A stretch of 64,000 nucleotides of DNA from Marinobacterium rhizophilum DSM 18822 (GTDB taxonomy: Bacteria; Pseudomonadota; Gammaproteobacteria; Pseudomonadales; Balneatricaceae): NCBI RefSeq assembly GCF_000378045.1, contig NZ_KB899093.1, positions 1-64,000 of the forward strand. The letters run 5' to 3'. Numbering within the stretch: the first letter of the stretch is position 1; each line of letters opens with the position of its first letter. Both the position numbers and the translations under genes were made by a program. The notes under the pieces were generated by a model. It ran no database searches and was not told the origin of the DNA. It was given only the letters and a program-made list of their open reading frames with translations. Shown here piece after piece: positions 35,586 through 44,838 of the stretch.

Positions 35586-36524
35586 ATGGCCGCATCATCC
35601 ACGAACTGCACCGGAGTGGCTCCGATGCTTGAGGTACCCCGACATCCCGCCCTGACAATAATGAAATTGTTATGGGCCGATAAATTTGCATGCATCGCAG
35701 CGCTGTTCCTGGTCCTGATTGTGGTTTGTGCTGCGATTGGCCCTTACTTTCTGGAAGACGCAGCAAGCAAGCTGAACCTGCGTGGCCGCAATGCCCCTCC
35801 ATTTGACTGGAGCCAGGGTTGGTTATTCATGCTGGGGGCCGACTCGCTGGGACGCAGTATCCTGGCGCGCATCGCGGTTGCTGCGCAAAATACGATCCTG
35901 ATTGCCAGCTGCGCTGTGTTTGCATCGCTGGTGATCGGCGGAGCGCTGGGCCTGATCGCCGGTTACTCGTCGCGCCGTTTGGGTGACACGATTATGCGCC
36001 TGGCCGATGTGATCATGAGTTTCCCCTCGCTGCTGCTGGCGGTGATCGTACTCTACATGATGGAGCCGAGCGTACTGAATCTGGTGCTGGTGCTAGCGAT
36101 CACCCGCATTCCGGTTTATCTGCGCACCACACGTGCGGAGGTGCTGGAGATTCGTGAGCGGATGTTCGTGCAGGCGGCTATCGTCATGGGCGCATCCCGT
36201 ATGCGCATCATCTTCGGACATATGTTGCCGATTGTCGTGCCGACCCTGATTACCATCGGTACGCTCGACTTCGCCTTTGTCATGCTGGCCGAATCCGCGC
36301 TGAGTTTCCTGGGTATCGGCATTCAGCCGCCTGATATCACGTGGGGACTGATGGTGTCTCAAGGCAAGGCTTACCTGCATCAGGCGTGGTGGCTTTCATT
36401 TTGGCCTGGGATCGCGATCATCTTGACGACCATGTCTCTCAATCTTTTGTCGGGGTGGTTGCGTATCGTGCTCGATCCGGTGCAGCGCTGGCGGCTTGAA
36501 ATGGGGGGGAAGAACAATGACTAA
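35586..36524 (+). CDS. DppC-type ABC transporter permease
   Basis: A 312-residue permease. It has an N-terminal TM followed by a periplasmic loop with LGADSLGRSILARI, then the core of five TMs with the coupling loop YLRTTRAEVLEIRERMFVQAA and IIFGHMLPIVVPTLI, and a C-terminal LNLLSGWLRIVLDP. An in-frame ATG at 35625 has GGAG 8 nt upstream and may be the true start (299 residues). The stop overlaps the ATPase start. Confidence 0.92.
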   Translation: MAASSTNCTGVAPMLEVPRHPALTIMKLLWADKFACIAALFLVLIVVCAAIGPYFLEDAASKLNLRGRNAPPFDWSQGWLFMLGADSLGRSILARIAVAAQNTILIASCAVFASLVIGGALGLIAGYSSRRLGDTIMRLADVIMSFPSLLLAVIVLYMMEPSVLNLVLVLAITRIPVYLRTTRAEVLEIRERMFVQAAIVMGASRMRIIFGHMLPIVVPTLITIGTLDFAFVMLAESALSFLGIGIQPPDITWGLMVSQGKAYLHQAWWLSFWPGIAIILTTMSLNLLSGWLRIVLDPVQRWRLEMGGKNND

Positions 36525-38178
36525 CACCAATAGCCAGTACCGGCACATTCTAGAAGTGAAGGAGCTCGCCGTTGAGTTCCACACGGCTAACGGCCGTTTT
36601 CAAGCGGTCAAGAATGTCAGCTTCCACCTGGATCGGGGTGAAACCCTGGCGATCCTGGGCGAAAGCGGTTCCGGTAAGAGTGTGTCTGCATCGGCGATCA
36701 TGAACCTGATCGATACACCGCCGGGCTATATCACCCAGGGTTCGATCCATTACCGCGGGCAAGACCTGCTCAACATGAGTGATGTACATCGGCGTGACAT
36801 CAATGGCGCCAAGATTGCGATGATCTTCCAGGATCCGCTGGCGCACCTGAATCCTGTGTATCCGGTCGGGTGGCAGATTGCCGAAAGCCTGCGTGTGCAT
36901 GGTGTCGATAAGGACAAGGCAAACCAGCGCGCGCTCGAGTTGATGAAACGCGTTGGCCTGCCTGACGCGCAGGAGAAGTTTGATGCCTACCCGCACCAGT
37001 TTTCTGGCGGTCAGCGCCAGCGTTTGATGATCGCCATGGCACTGGGGTTCGAGCCGGATATCCTGATCGCTGACGAGCCGACCACAGCGCTGGACGTTAC
37101 CGTTCAGGCGCAGATCCTGGAATTGCTGGAGGAGCTGCAGGCGGAAACCGGCATGGGGATATTGCTGATTACGCACGACCTCGGTGTTGTCGCTGAAACT
37201 GCCAATCGGGTGGTGGTGATGAACCAGGGGGAAATTGTCGAAAGCGGTCTGACGCGCGAGGTGTTCAAGAATCCGCAGCATTACTATACCCGAAAGCTGA
37301 TAGCAGCCGCGCCTGGACATCTGGGGCGTCAGGGCGGAGCGACCGGTTTGCGTGAGGGGCGGGATGCGCTGCTGAGTGTCGAGAACGTGGTCAAGTACTA
37401 CGGCAAATTCAAGGCAATTAAAGGCGTCAGCTTTGACCTGATGCCGGGTGAGACCGTCGCCATCGTCGGTGAATCGGGCTCCGGCAAGTCGACCATGGCC
37501 AAGACGCTGCTGCGGCTGGAGGAACCCAGCGAAGGTAAGGCCCTGTACAAGGGACGTGACCTGTTTGAACTCAATCCGAAGGAACTCTTTGAACTGCGTC
37601 GTGAGATTCAGATGGTGTTCCAGGATCCGACCCAGTCGCTCAATCCCCGCATGACGGTGGAGAAACTGGTTTGTGAAGCCTGGAAGATTCATCCACAACT
37701 CCTACCCAGGGCTAAATGGAAGGAGCGCGTCGCTGAGCTGCTGGTGCAGGTTGGGTTAAGTCCCGAGCATGCGGCGCGTTATCCCCACCAGTTTTCCGGT
37801 GGTCAGCGTCAGCGCATAGCAATCGCCCGAGCGCTGGCCTTGAGCCCGGAACTGATCGTCTGCGACGAAGCGACCTCTGCGCTCGACGTCTCGATCCAGG
37901 CTCAGGTGATAAAACTGCTGAGCGATCTGCGCAGGGATCTGGGGCTGTCCTTTATTTTTATTGCGCATGATCTGCCGGTGGTACGCGACTTCGCCGATCG
38001 AGTAATTGTCATGAAGGATGGCGAGATAGTGGAAGTCGGGGAGGTCGAGCAGATCTTCAACCATCCTGCTCATCCCTATACACGGGCGCTGCTGGATGCG
38101 AGCCCCGACGCCGACCCGGATGTACAGGCACAGCGGCGTGAAAAACGGGAGCGTGAGCGACGCATGGCGGTGGTGTAG
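36517..38178 (+). CDS. fused DppD-DppF double ABC ATPase
   Basis: One polypeptide of 553 residues carrying both nucleotide-binding domains of a peptide-type importer. Half 1 has GESGSGKSVSAS (Walker A), the signature FSGGQRQRLMIA and ADEPTTALDVT. Half 2 has GESGSGKSTMAKT, FSGGQRQRIAIARAL and CDEATSALDVS. All catalytic motifs are intact in both. The family-5 C-terminal PAHPYTRALL tail ends half 2. The ATG at 36517 follows GGGGGGAAG and overlaps the previous stop by 8 nt; a TTG start at 36496 is less likely. Confidence 0.94.
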   Translation: MTNTNSQYRHILEVKELAVEFHTANGRFQAVKNVSFHLDRGETLAILGESGSGKSVSASAIMNLIDTPPGYITQGSIHYRGQDLLNMSDVHRRDINGAKIAMIFQDPLAHLNPVYPVGWQIAESLRVHGVDKDKANQRALELMKRVGLPDAQEKFDAYPHQFSGGQRQRLMIAMALGFEPDILIADEPTTALDVTVQAQILELLEELQAETGMGILLITHDLGVVAETANRVVVMNQGEIVESGLTREVFKNPQHYYTRKLIAAAPGHLGRQGGATGLREGRDALLSVENVVKYYGKFKAIKGVSFDLMPGETVAIVGESGSGKSTMAKTLLRLEEPSEGKALYKGRDLFELNPKELFELRREIQMVFQDPTQSLNPRMTVEKLVCEAWKIHPQLLPRAKWKERVAELLVQVGLSPEHAARYPHQFSGGQRQRIAIARALALSPELIVCDEATSALDVSIQAQVIKLLSDLRRDLGLSFIFIAHDLPVVRDFADRVIVMKDGEIVEVGEVEQIFNHPAHPYTRALLDASPDADPDVQAQRREKRERERRMAVV

Positions 38179-38224
38179 GTCCGCCGATCAGGATTGTGTT
38201 TGGCGACAATGGGTCATTGATTAA

Positions 38225-38264
38225 GGGGGCTTCTGCACTTTAAGTCCCCCCATGCAGAAAGGGA
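38225..38264 (+). promoter_or_regulatory. alternative hairpins in the TerC gene leader
   Basis: GGGGGCTT (38225-38232) can pair with AAGTCCCCC (38242-38250), or TTCTGCA (38231-38237) with TGCAGAA (38253-38259). The two are mutually exclusive because they share bases and the second encloses one arm of the first. The second ends next to the GGGA ribosome binding site. This could be a small translational switch. Confidence 0.4.
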
Positions 38265-38271
38265 TTCAGTC

Positions 38272-38913
38272 GTGTTTGATGCGATATCGCTGGATGTGAT
38301 GAGCAGTCTTTTGCAGGTTGTCATGATCGACCTGGCCCTGGCCGGCGACAATGCCGTGGTGATTGGTCTGGCCGCCGCCGGTCTGCCCGCCAGCCAGCGC
38401 AATAAGGCGATTGCTATTGGCATAGCAGCGGCCACCATTTTGAGAATACTGCTGGCAACTGTTACCACTGAGCTACTTGACGTCATCGGTTTGCTGCTGG
38501 CCGGCGGGTTACTGCTGCTGTGGGTGTGCTGGAAAATGTTCGGTGAACTCCAGGCCTTGAGGAAGGCGGCGCTGGTCGCCGTCGAGGCGCAGGGACATCT
38601 GTCGTCTCAGTCGGGCGGGGCAACCAAGTCCCTGCGACAGGCTGCGGTGCAGATCCTCGTCGCCGATCTCTCCATGTCTCTGGACAACGTGCTGGCCGTA
38701 GCGGGCGCTGCACGGGAGCATCCTGGCGTGTTGATTTTTGGTCTGGCGGTATCCATCGGCATGATGGGACTTGCGGCCAACTATATTGCCGGACTTCTGC
38801 AGCGTCACCAATGGATCGCCTATATGGGGCTGATCATCATTTTGTATGTCTCGCTCGACATGATCTGGCGCGGCACTATGGATCTGGCACCCCATGTTGC
38901 ATCCCTGTATTAA
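38272..38913 (+). CDS. TerC/YjbE-family membrane protein
   Basis: A 213-residue inner-membrane protein of about seven TMs with the two family motifs IDLALAGDNAVVIGLAA (residues 18-34) and ADLSMSLDNVLAVAGAA (about 129-145), whose acidic residues bind metal. YjbE/Alx/TerC proteins are linked to manganese export or to metalation of secreted proteins. The start is GTG with GGGA 7 nt upstream. It sits downstream of the ABC ATPase on the same strand; a role in the catabolic island is not evident. Confidence 0.88.
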   Translation: MFDAISLDVMSSLLQVVMIDLALAGDNAVVIGLAAAGLPASQRNKAIAIGIAAATILRILLATVTTELLDVIGLLLAGGLLLLWVCWKMFGELQALRKAALVAVEAQGHLSSQSGGATKSLRQAAVQILVADLSMSLDNVLAVAGAAREHPGVLIFGLAVSIGMMGLAANYIAGLLQRHQWIAYMGLIIILYVSLDMIWRGTMDLAPHVASLY

Positions 38914-38971
38914 CCGGGATCTTGCCGTGCGGCGCCGTTGGACAATTTGAACAAATAACAGGAGCTGCTTC

Positions 38972-39718
38972 ATGTTGTTAAAAGGTAAGGTGGCTATCGT
39001 AACAGGCGCCAGCCGGGGTATTGGCAGAGCCGTGGCGATGACGCTCGCCCGCAATGGCGCCTGCGTGCTGATACACGGTACCAATGAAATCAAGCTTAAT
39101 GCGCTGGCAGACGAGATAGCCACTTTTGCCGACAGGCCCCTGGTGTTTGCCGGCGATGTTGCTGACGTTGCAACTGCGCAAGGGGCAGTGTCGCTGGTGC
39201 ATGAGCGGTTTGGGCGCGTGGATATACTGGTCAATAATGCGGGTATCAACATGAGAAGCTCCACCCTCGATATGCGTATTGAGGAGTGGCAGAGGGTTGT
39301 CGACGTCAACCTCAACGGTACCCTTTATTTCTGCCAGGCTGTGTTGCCGTTGATGATCGAGCAGGGTGCCGGCCGCATTATCAATGTCAGTTCGACGACG
39401 GCCAAAACCGCACACAAGAATGCGGCCCCGTCATACGGTGCATCCAAGGCGGCGGTCAACTATCTGACGATGCATCTTGCGCTGGAGATGGCCGGTCACG
39501 ACATTCTGGTGAATGCAGTCTGTCCAGGCCCGGTGGAGACGGATATGAGCGAGCAGTGGAGCGAGGAGTATCGCCAGAGGGTCGTAGCCGGAGTGCCCCT
39601 TAAACGGCTCGGCACGCCGCAGAATGTGGCAGATGTCGTACTGTTTCTGGCCAGCGAGATGTCGGGATTCGTAACCGGAGAGTTGATCAACGTCAATGGC
39701 GGAACCTACATGAACTGA
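38972..39718 (+). CDS. SDR-family oxidoreductase (FabG-like)
   Basis: A 248-residue classical short-chain dehydrogenase. It has the NAD(P) motif TGASRGIGRA at residue 12, NNAGIN, the catalytic Ser in NVSSTT, the YGASK active site, and the C-terminal FVTGELINVNGGTYMN. In this island it most likely oxidises a hydroxyl of the sugar acid or its alcohol precursor. CAGGAGCTG precedes the ATG, and a terminator follows, making it the last gene of the plus-strand block. Confidence 0.9.
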   Translation: MLLKGKVAIVTGASRGIGRAVAMTLARNGACVLIHGTNEIKLNALADEIATFADRPLVFAGDVADVATAQGAVSLVHERFGRVDILVNNAGINMRSSTLDMRIEEWQRVVDVNLNGTLYFCQAVLPLMIEQGAGRIINVSSTTAKTAHKNAAPSYGASKAAVNYLTMHLALEMAGHDILVNAVCPGPVETDMSEQWSEEYRQRVVAGVPLKRLGTPQNVADVVLFLASEMSGFVTGELINVNGGTYMN

Positions 39719-39789
39719 TTCGGCGTCGATCTGAGTCATCAGATTGCCAGTTAAAACTTGCCGGAGCCAGAACCTTTGGCATCCTTGTT

Positions 39790-39815
39790 AGCCGCCGTCC
39801 CAGCGGCTTTTTTTT
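39790..39815 (+). terminator. intrinsic terminator after the SDR gene
   Basis: AGCCGC, loop CGTCCCA, GCGGCT followed by eight Ts, 71 nt after the SDR stop. It ends the plus-strand catabolic block. Confidence 0.92.
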
Positions 39816-40406
39816 GGGCTAATCGCGCGGTGCCGGGAAATGCTGCTCTGGTCTTCGGGAGACTGTCGTCCCTGTTCCGCTATTCTTGCGTCATCCGCTT
39901 GAACATCTTGATGCTGATTCATCCCTTTCAAAGTGTAAACCCCGCTGTTTCGGTGCCCGCCATTATCAAAGCTCAGCCTGTTGTTATATAGAGCGAGCAG
40001 GCCAACCGTCAGGGCTGCTTGCGACTTTCCATGGTCATCCCGCACCCATGGTCCAGCGTGTGAGGAAAGCGTTTTCGCTGGGCATTTATCGCATCGCGTT
40101 TAACCGGCTTTCCTGCCGCTGGGCTGGTGTTCTCGGCATTTTGCAACGAACCGCAACGAACCGATGTGCCCGAAGGGTAATGATCGATGGCTGGGGGAAT
40201 ATGAGGTGAGAAGGGGCCGGTTCCCGACGTATGCAGGTCGGGAACCGGACGTTAAAAATGGATATTGAGCCGGTGGCAAATGACGTCGTCAGCACCGGTT
40301 TAATACAGGGGTGCAGGACACGCCACCCTTGGCCAATGGCCAATGCGAGCCCTTGAAAAATCGGGGGGTCACAAAATTCCGCCCCGATTATCAAGGGCAA
40401 CGATGG
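39816..40406. other. 590 nt without a gene, containing a long hairpin
   Basis: No coding ORF is supported. At 40217-40248 CCGGTTCCCGAC and GTCGGGAACCGG make a perfect 12-bp stem with an 8-nt loop and no T run on either side. Its function is unknown. Confidence 0.5.
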
Positions 40407-40427
40407 AACGGGCCAGGACGGCCTGTT
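40407..40427 (-). terminator. hairpin after the BNR protein gene
   Basis: AACGGGCC and GGCCTGTT form an 8-bp stem with one G-U pair, 20 nt past the stop of the minus-strand gene. There is no clear T run. Confidence 0.45.
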
Positions 40428-40446
40428 TCATCGCCCGGTTGATAGA

Positions 40447-41631
40447 TTAATTGCCGGTCTGTTTGATCCACGCCTCATCAAGTACGAAGTGCCGGATGAA
40501 CTGGCGGTGGTAGGTAAAGGCCACATGGATACGGCCGTCTGCCGCCTGGGTTACCGAGGGGTAGGAAAACTCTCGGTTGAGTTTGCGTTCAGAGTTATTG
40601 GTCATGCAGTAGCCGTCGCCCCGCATGATGTCCCTTTTGTACTGCCAGCTGCGGCCGCCGTCGCTCGATAGGGCAATGCTCATCGGTGCCCTGGGCGTTC
40701 CCCAGAAGGCGGAGCGTTGTTGCATGTTGGCGAGGTCGGGAAGGGTGGCGCTATCGTCTTCGTCCTCAATTTCGTCGTACAGCGAGACGCGGCGCTCGGT
40801 CTGTTCATCCGCCTGAGAATGGTTGTAAACCAGGGCCAGGTGGCCATTGTGGAGCTTGACGAACTGGATCGACGAGTTGTTGTTCGGCAACTCGGTTGGC
40901 TCAGGTTCACTCCAGGTTCGGCCGTTATCTTCGGAGCGACTGCAGTAAATCCAGTCGGCCCAACGGCTGCGATACAGTGCGATCAGGCTGCCGTCATTGA
41001 GCTGTTGAATTCCCATATGAACACATCCAACACTGTTGGGAACTTCAACTTCACTCCAGGATAGACCGCCATCAGTGCTGATCTTGACCGCGCTGATGTC
41101 ATTGTTCCCAACCCACTTTTCACCAGGCTGGGTACAACAGTAGAAGAGGGGAAGCAGCAGGTCGCCGTTTTCCAGGATCACCGGAGGTTCGCGGACAAAA
41201 GTTCCGGGCTGGGTGAACAGGTCCTCGACCGGTCCCCAGGTCTGGCCATCGTTGTCGGAGATGCGGCGCCGGACGATGGACGTGTCCTGATTACCGGATT
41301 TCTGCGCGGTATAGAGAAGCCAGAGACGAGCGTCCGGCGCTCTGAACAGAATGGGATTCTGCTCCGAACGAGTGGGGTCGTCCGACAGCTGGATCGGTGC
41401 GTCCCACACCATGGTGCCCGCTGGGAGCCGGGACATCATCACCGATATATCGGACATTCCTTCCTGGGTGCCGCCAAACCATACGCAGAGCAGGTCGCCA
41501 TTGCCAAGTGGCAACAGATTGGCAGCATGGTTTTGAGGATAAAGCGAAGGAATATCGGCGTATGGTAGTTCGGCGATGTATTCAATGCTGGTATCGGACA
41601 GGGTGTTATTGTTGTCTTGTAGAGAGGTCAT
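40447..41631 (-). CDS. BNR/Asp-box sialidase-like protein
   Basis: A 394-residue beta-propeller of the sialidase/neuraminidase-like fold (PF13088 type). Four Asp-boxes (S-x-D-x-G-x-x-W) are visible: SDNDGQTW, STDGGLSW, SEDNGRTW and SSDGGRSW. There is no signal peptide or anchor, so the protein should be cytoplasmic, acting after uptake by the ABC transporter. Catalytic Arg triad assignment is uncertain. The gene lies 32 nt downstream of pdxA2 and shares its operon. It may cleave a glycoside or lyase-type product; sialidase activity itself is not implied. Confidence 0.82.
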   Translation of the reverse strand: MTSLQDNNNTLSDTSIEYIAELPYADIPSLYPQNHAANLLPLGNGDLLCVWFGGTQEGMSDISVMMSRLPAGTMVWDAPIQLSDDPTRSEQNPILFRAPDARLWLLYTAQKSGNQDTSIVRRRISDNDGQTWGPVEDLFTQPGTFVREPPVILENGDLLLPLFYCCTQPGEKWVGNNDISAVKISTDGGLSWSEVEVPNSVGCVHMGIQQLNDGSLIALYRSRWADWIYCSRSEDNGRTWSEPEPTELPNNNSSIQFVKLHNGHLALVYNHSQADEQTERRVSLYDEIEDEDDSATLPDLANMQQRSAFWGTPRAPMSIALSSDGGRSWQYKRDIMRGDGYCMTNNSERKLNREFSYPSVTQAADGRIHVAFTYHRQFIRHFVLDEAWIKQTGN

Positions 41632-41663
41632 CGTATTCGTCCAGAACTGATTGAATTGAATTA

Positions 41664-42677
41664 TCAGGCTGCGTGGCTGCTTTTCTCGCGGTTGGCCAAT
41701 TCGATGGCTTGCCTGAGCGCTTCGAGCAGGCTGCGTTCGTCGGCGATACTCTTGCCGGCAATATCAAACGCGGTACCATGATCGACCGAGGTGCGTATCA
41801 CCGGCAGACCTACGGTAATATTCACGCCGGCTTCCAGTCCCAGCACCTTGACCGGGCCATGCCCCTGATCGTGATACATTGCGACGACGATGTCGAAGTC
41901 ACCGCGCCCGGCCCGGAAAAACAGGGTGTCAGCCGGCAGGGGACCTTCGACGTTCCATCCCCGGCTATGGGTTTCCTTGATCGCCGGAATGATTTTATCT
42001 TCCTCTTCACCGTAGCCAAACAGACCGTTTTCACCGGCATGGGGATTGATGCCACAGACCCCGATACGCGGATTCTCGATACCGGCGCGTTGAAGTGTGT
42101 CATGTGCTCGTTCAATGGTACGCAGTACCAGGCCTGGCTCGATCTTGTTGATTGCGTCAATCAGACCGATATGGGTGGTCACGTGGATGACGCGCAATCC
42201 GGGTGCGGACAGCATCATCGATACCTCTTCTACCCCCACCAGGTGGGCCAGAATCTCGGTGTGACCGGGGAATATATGACCGCCGGCATGCAGGGCTTCC
42301 TTATTCAGCGGGGCCGTGCAGATCGCCTGCAGTTCTCCATCCTTGATCAGGTCAATCGTCCGTTCGATATAGCGATAGGCTGCATCACCCGCGACAGGGG
42401 ATATCTTGCCGAACGGCAGATCCTCTGGTATCAGGCCCAGGTCGATACAGTCTACGGTTCCAGGGGTAAACAGTGCATCTCTGGGGTGCTCGATGGTATT
42501 AAATTTTAACCCTGTACCGACGATCTCATCGGCTTTCTGCAGCCGCTTCGTATCGCCGATGATCAGCGGATGGCAGGTGTCATAGAGTTCCGGGTGGGCC
42601 AGACTTTTGACGATGATCTCCGGTCCGATTCCCGCCGCATCGCCCATGGTGATGCCAATTACAGGTTTTAAAGCCAT
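41664..42677 (-). CDS. pdxA2: PdxA2-type 4-phospho-threonate/erythronate dehydrogenase
   Basis: A 337-residue metal-dependent NAD dehydrogenase of the PdxA family. It has the N-terminal ITMGDAAGIGPEII, ICTAPLNKEALHAGGHIFPGHTE and C-terminal AMYHDQGHGPVKVLG with VGLPVIRTSVDHGTAFDIAG. PdxA2 proteins act in C4 sugar-acid catabolism: they oxidise 4-phospho-D-threonate (or erythronate), which decarboxylates to dihydroxyacetone phosphate. The DUF1537 kinase at 29587 is the usual partner. GGAG lies 7 nt before the ATG. It heads a minus-strand unit with the BNR gene, divergent from the sigma-54 activator. Confidence 0.9.
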   Translation of the reverse strand: MALKPVIGITMGDAAGIGPEIIVKSLAHPELYDTCHPLIIGDTKRLQKADEIVGTGLKFNTIEHPRDALFTPGTVDCIDLGLIPEDLPFGKISPVAGDAAYRYIERTIDLIKDGELQAICTAPLNKEALHAGGHIFPGHTEILAHLVGVEEVSMMLSAPGLRVIHVTTHIGLIDAINKIEPGLVLRTIERAHDTLQRAGIENPRIGVCGINPHAGENGLFGYGEEEDKIIPAIKETHSRGWNVEGPLPADTLFFRAGRGDFDIVVAMYHDQGHGPVKVLGLEAGVNITVGLPVIRTSVDHGTAFDIAGKSIADERSLLEALRQAIELANREKSSHAA

Positions 42678-42697
42678 GATTTACTCCAGCGGTGATG

Positions 42698-42726
42698 TTA
42701 TCGTACGATAATGACTGAAACAGTCA
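42698..42726. promoter_or_regulatory. two adjoining palindromic operators before pdxA2
   Basis: TTATCGTACGATAA (42698-42711) is a perfect 14-bp palindrome, immediately followed by TGACTG-AAA-CAGTCA (42712-42726), a perfect inverted repeat. They lie 20-50 nt upstream of the pdxA2 ATG in the divergent spacer. The DeoR-type repressor or the PrpR-type activator of this island are the likely binders. Confidence 0.7.
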
Positions 42727-43001
42727 TAATATGATCGAATCAATCTATTTGTGCAAGTGATTTGGCTACTTTTTGGGCAGTCAGGGTGGCTTTGCTGAGG
42801 GTAAGCGGGGCTTCAGACCGTATCGTTTACTGTCTTATACTGATTTGATCGGTTCTGTCATTTCTGGAGGGTTTGGTCACCGACGGTGGCTTCAGGTCTC
42901 GGTGGGACTCAATCGTGCGCGCCGAAAACATGATAACTTGTGATACTGAATAAAAAATCTATCCCTCCATGGGGACCCGAAGAGTCAAGGCAAATCAGCT
43001 T

Positions 43002-44822
43002 ATGCATCCCGTATGCTTCATTGCACCTTATAAAAAACTGGCCAATCTGGCTTCTCGTCGTGCCGCTGCGCTGGCGTTGAACATTGACGTTATAGAAGGC
43101 GATCTATACGAAGGGCTCGCCGCAGCTCGCAACGGTATCCGCTTCGGCAATCAGATTGTGATCAGCCGTGGCGGTACCGCTCAGCTGATCGATGATCAGC
43201 TCGATGTCAAGGTGGTGCATCTGCGTTACACGCCGTTCGATTTTCTGGAGCACCTCGGGAATTTGCCGGGCCGTACCTGTGCCGTGATCGGCTTTGCCGA
43301 CCTGGTGCCTACTGCTGAGAAAACCTATGGCGCCCTGGGTTTGTCATTGCTGTATATCAATCTGGATATGCATCAGGATCAGGAGAGCCTGACGGAGCTT
43401 ATCCGTCTCAAGGGTGTGAACCTGATCATCGGTGACGCGGCGGCGGGCAACATTGCCATGCGGGGCGGTGTGGATTTCAAACTGGTGGAGACGGGGGAGT
43501 CATCGATTGATGAAGCCCTGAAGTCCGCGTCCGAATACTACCAGTACATGTTTGACATGAGTCAGAAGCAAAGTCAGTTGGTGCAGATCACCAACGCAAT
43601 CGACTGTGGTTTTCTGCTCGTGGACGAGAGCCTGAATATTGTGCGCTCCAAGGATCACTATGATCTCAATATTCAGTCCCCGACCGATATCGACCAGAAG
43701 ATCAGCCGGCTGATCCAGGAAAAACGTGAGGTCAAGGGTGAGGTGTTTCATCGACAGGGGGATGATTACACCTATTCGATCTATCCGATTTATACGATGG
43801 ATCAGTGGGACGGTGCGCTGATACTGATGCACGCAGTCGAGCAGCTCAATGACATCAGCGGCCGCGTGCGCAAGAACCTGCGTTCCCGGGGGTTTTATTC
43901 CAAATACCGTTTCAGTGACATTCTGCATAACAGCAAGGTAATGGCCGCTTGTGTCGATAAGGCAATGAGCTATGCCGTTACCGCCAGCAGCATTATGATC
44001 AATGGTGAGTCCGGAACCGGCAAAGAGTTACTTGCCCAAAGCATCCACAGTCACAGTGCCTTCAGCGAAGGTCCCTTTATCGCTATCAATTGCAGTGCGA
44101 TTCCCGCCGGGCTCGTAGAGAGTGAGCTGTTCGGATATGCCGAAGGCGCCTTTACCGGCGCGCGGCGCAGCGGCAAGGCGGGGTTGTTTGAACAGGCACA
44201 CGATGGAACCCTGTTTCTTGACGAGGTGGATGCGCTCGATATGAGCGCGCAGGCGAAGATACTGCGTGCGCTACAGGAGCGGGAGATCGTCCGGGTCGGA
44301 GACAGCAAGGTGATACCGGTGAATATCCGCATCATCTCCGCCTCCAACAAGTGCTTGCCGGACGAGATCAGGGGCGGGCGTTTTCGTCAGGATCTGTATT
44401 ACCGCCTCAACGTATTGCACCTCAAGATCCCGCCGTTGCGCGAGCGTTTGGAAGACCTTGTGCCGATGTTCACCGCGTTCTTCGAGCGGTTGTCCGGTGA
44501 GCGTCGAGAGCCAGCGCTTGGTGCACGGGAAATAGAACAGCTCCAGCAGCATAGCTGGCCCGGCAATGTGCGTGAGCTGCAGAACATTTGTGAGCGCTAT
44601 TTTCTCACCGGCGCACTGGATTTTGACGCCTTCGACCAGTCAGAGGAGGCAGAGGGCGGCACAGCGCTCGACCTGTACCGGCCGTTAAGAAAGATTGAAG
44701 AACAGATAGTTCTGGCGCTGTACGATGCCGAAGGCAGTATCAGCAAGGTGTCGACTATTCTGGGCATCGACCGTGCGACGGTGCGTAAAAAGCTGAATGA
44801 GTCGGGCACGGACGCATCCTGA
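43002..44822 (+). CDS. PrpR-type sigma-54-dependent transcriptional activator
   Basis: An enhancer-binding protein of about 606 residues. The N-terminal PrpR_N sensor domain starts [20 protein letters not shown] and includes [13 protein letters not shown], then a short PAS-like linker. The AAA+ domain has [16 protein letters not shown] (Walker A), [13 protein letters not shown] (the sigma-54 contact loop GAFTGA), [10 protein letters not shown], and [13 protein letters not shown]. The C-terminal Fis-type HTH is [19 protein letters not shown]. It probably activates the sigma-54 promoter at 29541. The ATG at 43002 starts the domain; an upstream ATG at 42969 has no better ribosome site. Ligand unknown. 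Confidence 0.93.
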   Translation: MHPVCFIAPYKKLANLASRRAAALALNIDVIEGDLYEGLAAARNGIRFGNQIVISRGGTAQLIDDQLDVKVVHLRYTPFDFLEHLGNLPGRTCAVIGFADLVPTAEKTYGALGLSLLYINLDMHQDQESLTELIRLKGVNLIIGDAAAGNIAMRGGVDFKLVETGESSIDEALKSASEYYQYMFDMSQKQSQLVQITNAIDCGFLLVDESLNIVRSKDHYDLNIQSPTDIDQKISRLIQEKREVKGEVFHRQGDDYTYSIYPIYTMDQWDGALILMHAVEQLNDISGRVRKNLRSRGFYSKYRFSDILHNSKVMAACVDKAMSYAVTASSIMINGESGTGKELLAQSIHSHSAFSEGPFIAINCSAIPAGLVESELFGYAEGAFTGARRSGKAGLFEQAHDGTLFLDEVDALDMSAQAKILRALQEREIVRVGDSKVIPVNIRIISASNKCLPDEIRGGRFRQDLYYRLNVLHLKIPPLRERLEDLVPMFTAFFERLSGERREPALGAREIEQLQQHSWPGNVRELQNICERYFLTGALDFDAFDQSEEAEGGTALDLYRPLRKIEEQIVLALYDAEGSISKVSTILGIDRATVRKKLNESGTDAS

Positions 44823-44838
44823 AACCTGGCCATCAGGT

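Noticed and set aside
38214-38271. yybP-ykoY manganese riboswitch before the TerC gene
   Set aside because: The conserved loops of that class are not present; only simple hairpins are seen.
42752-42767. TGCAAGTGATTTGGCT as a minus-strand sigma-54 promoter for pdxA2
   Set aside because: The -12 part fits, but the essential GG of the -24 element is GC, and other bases fail.
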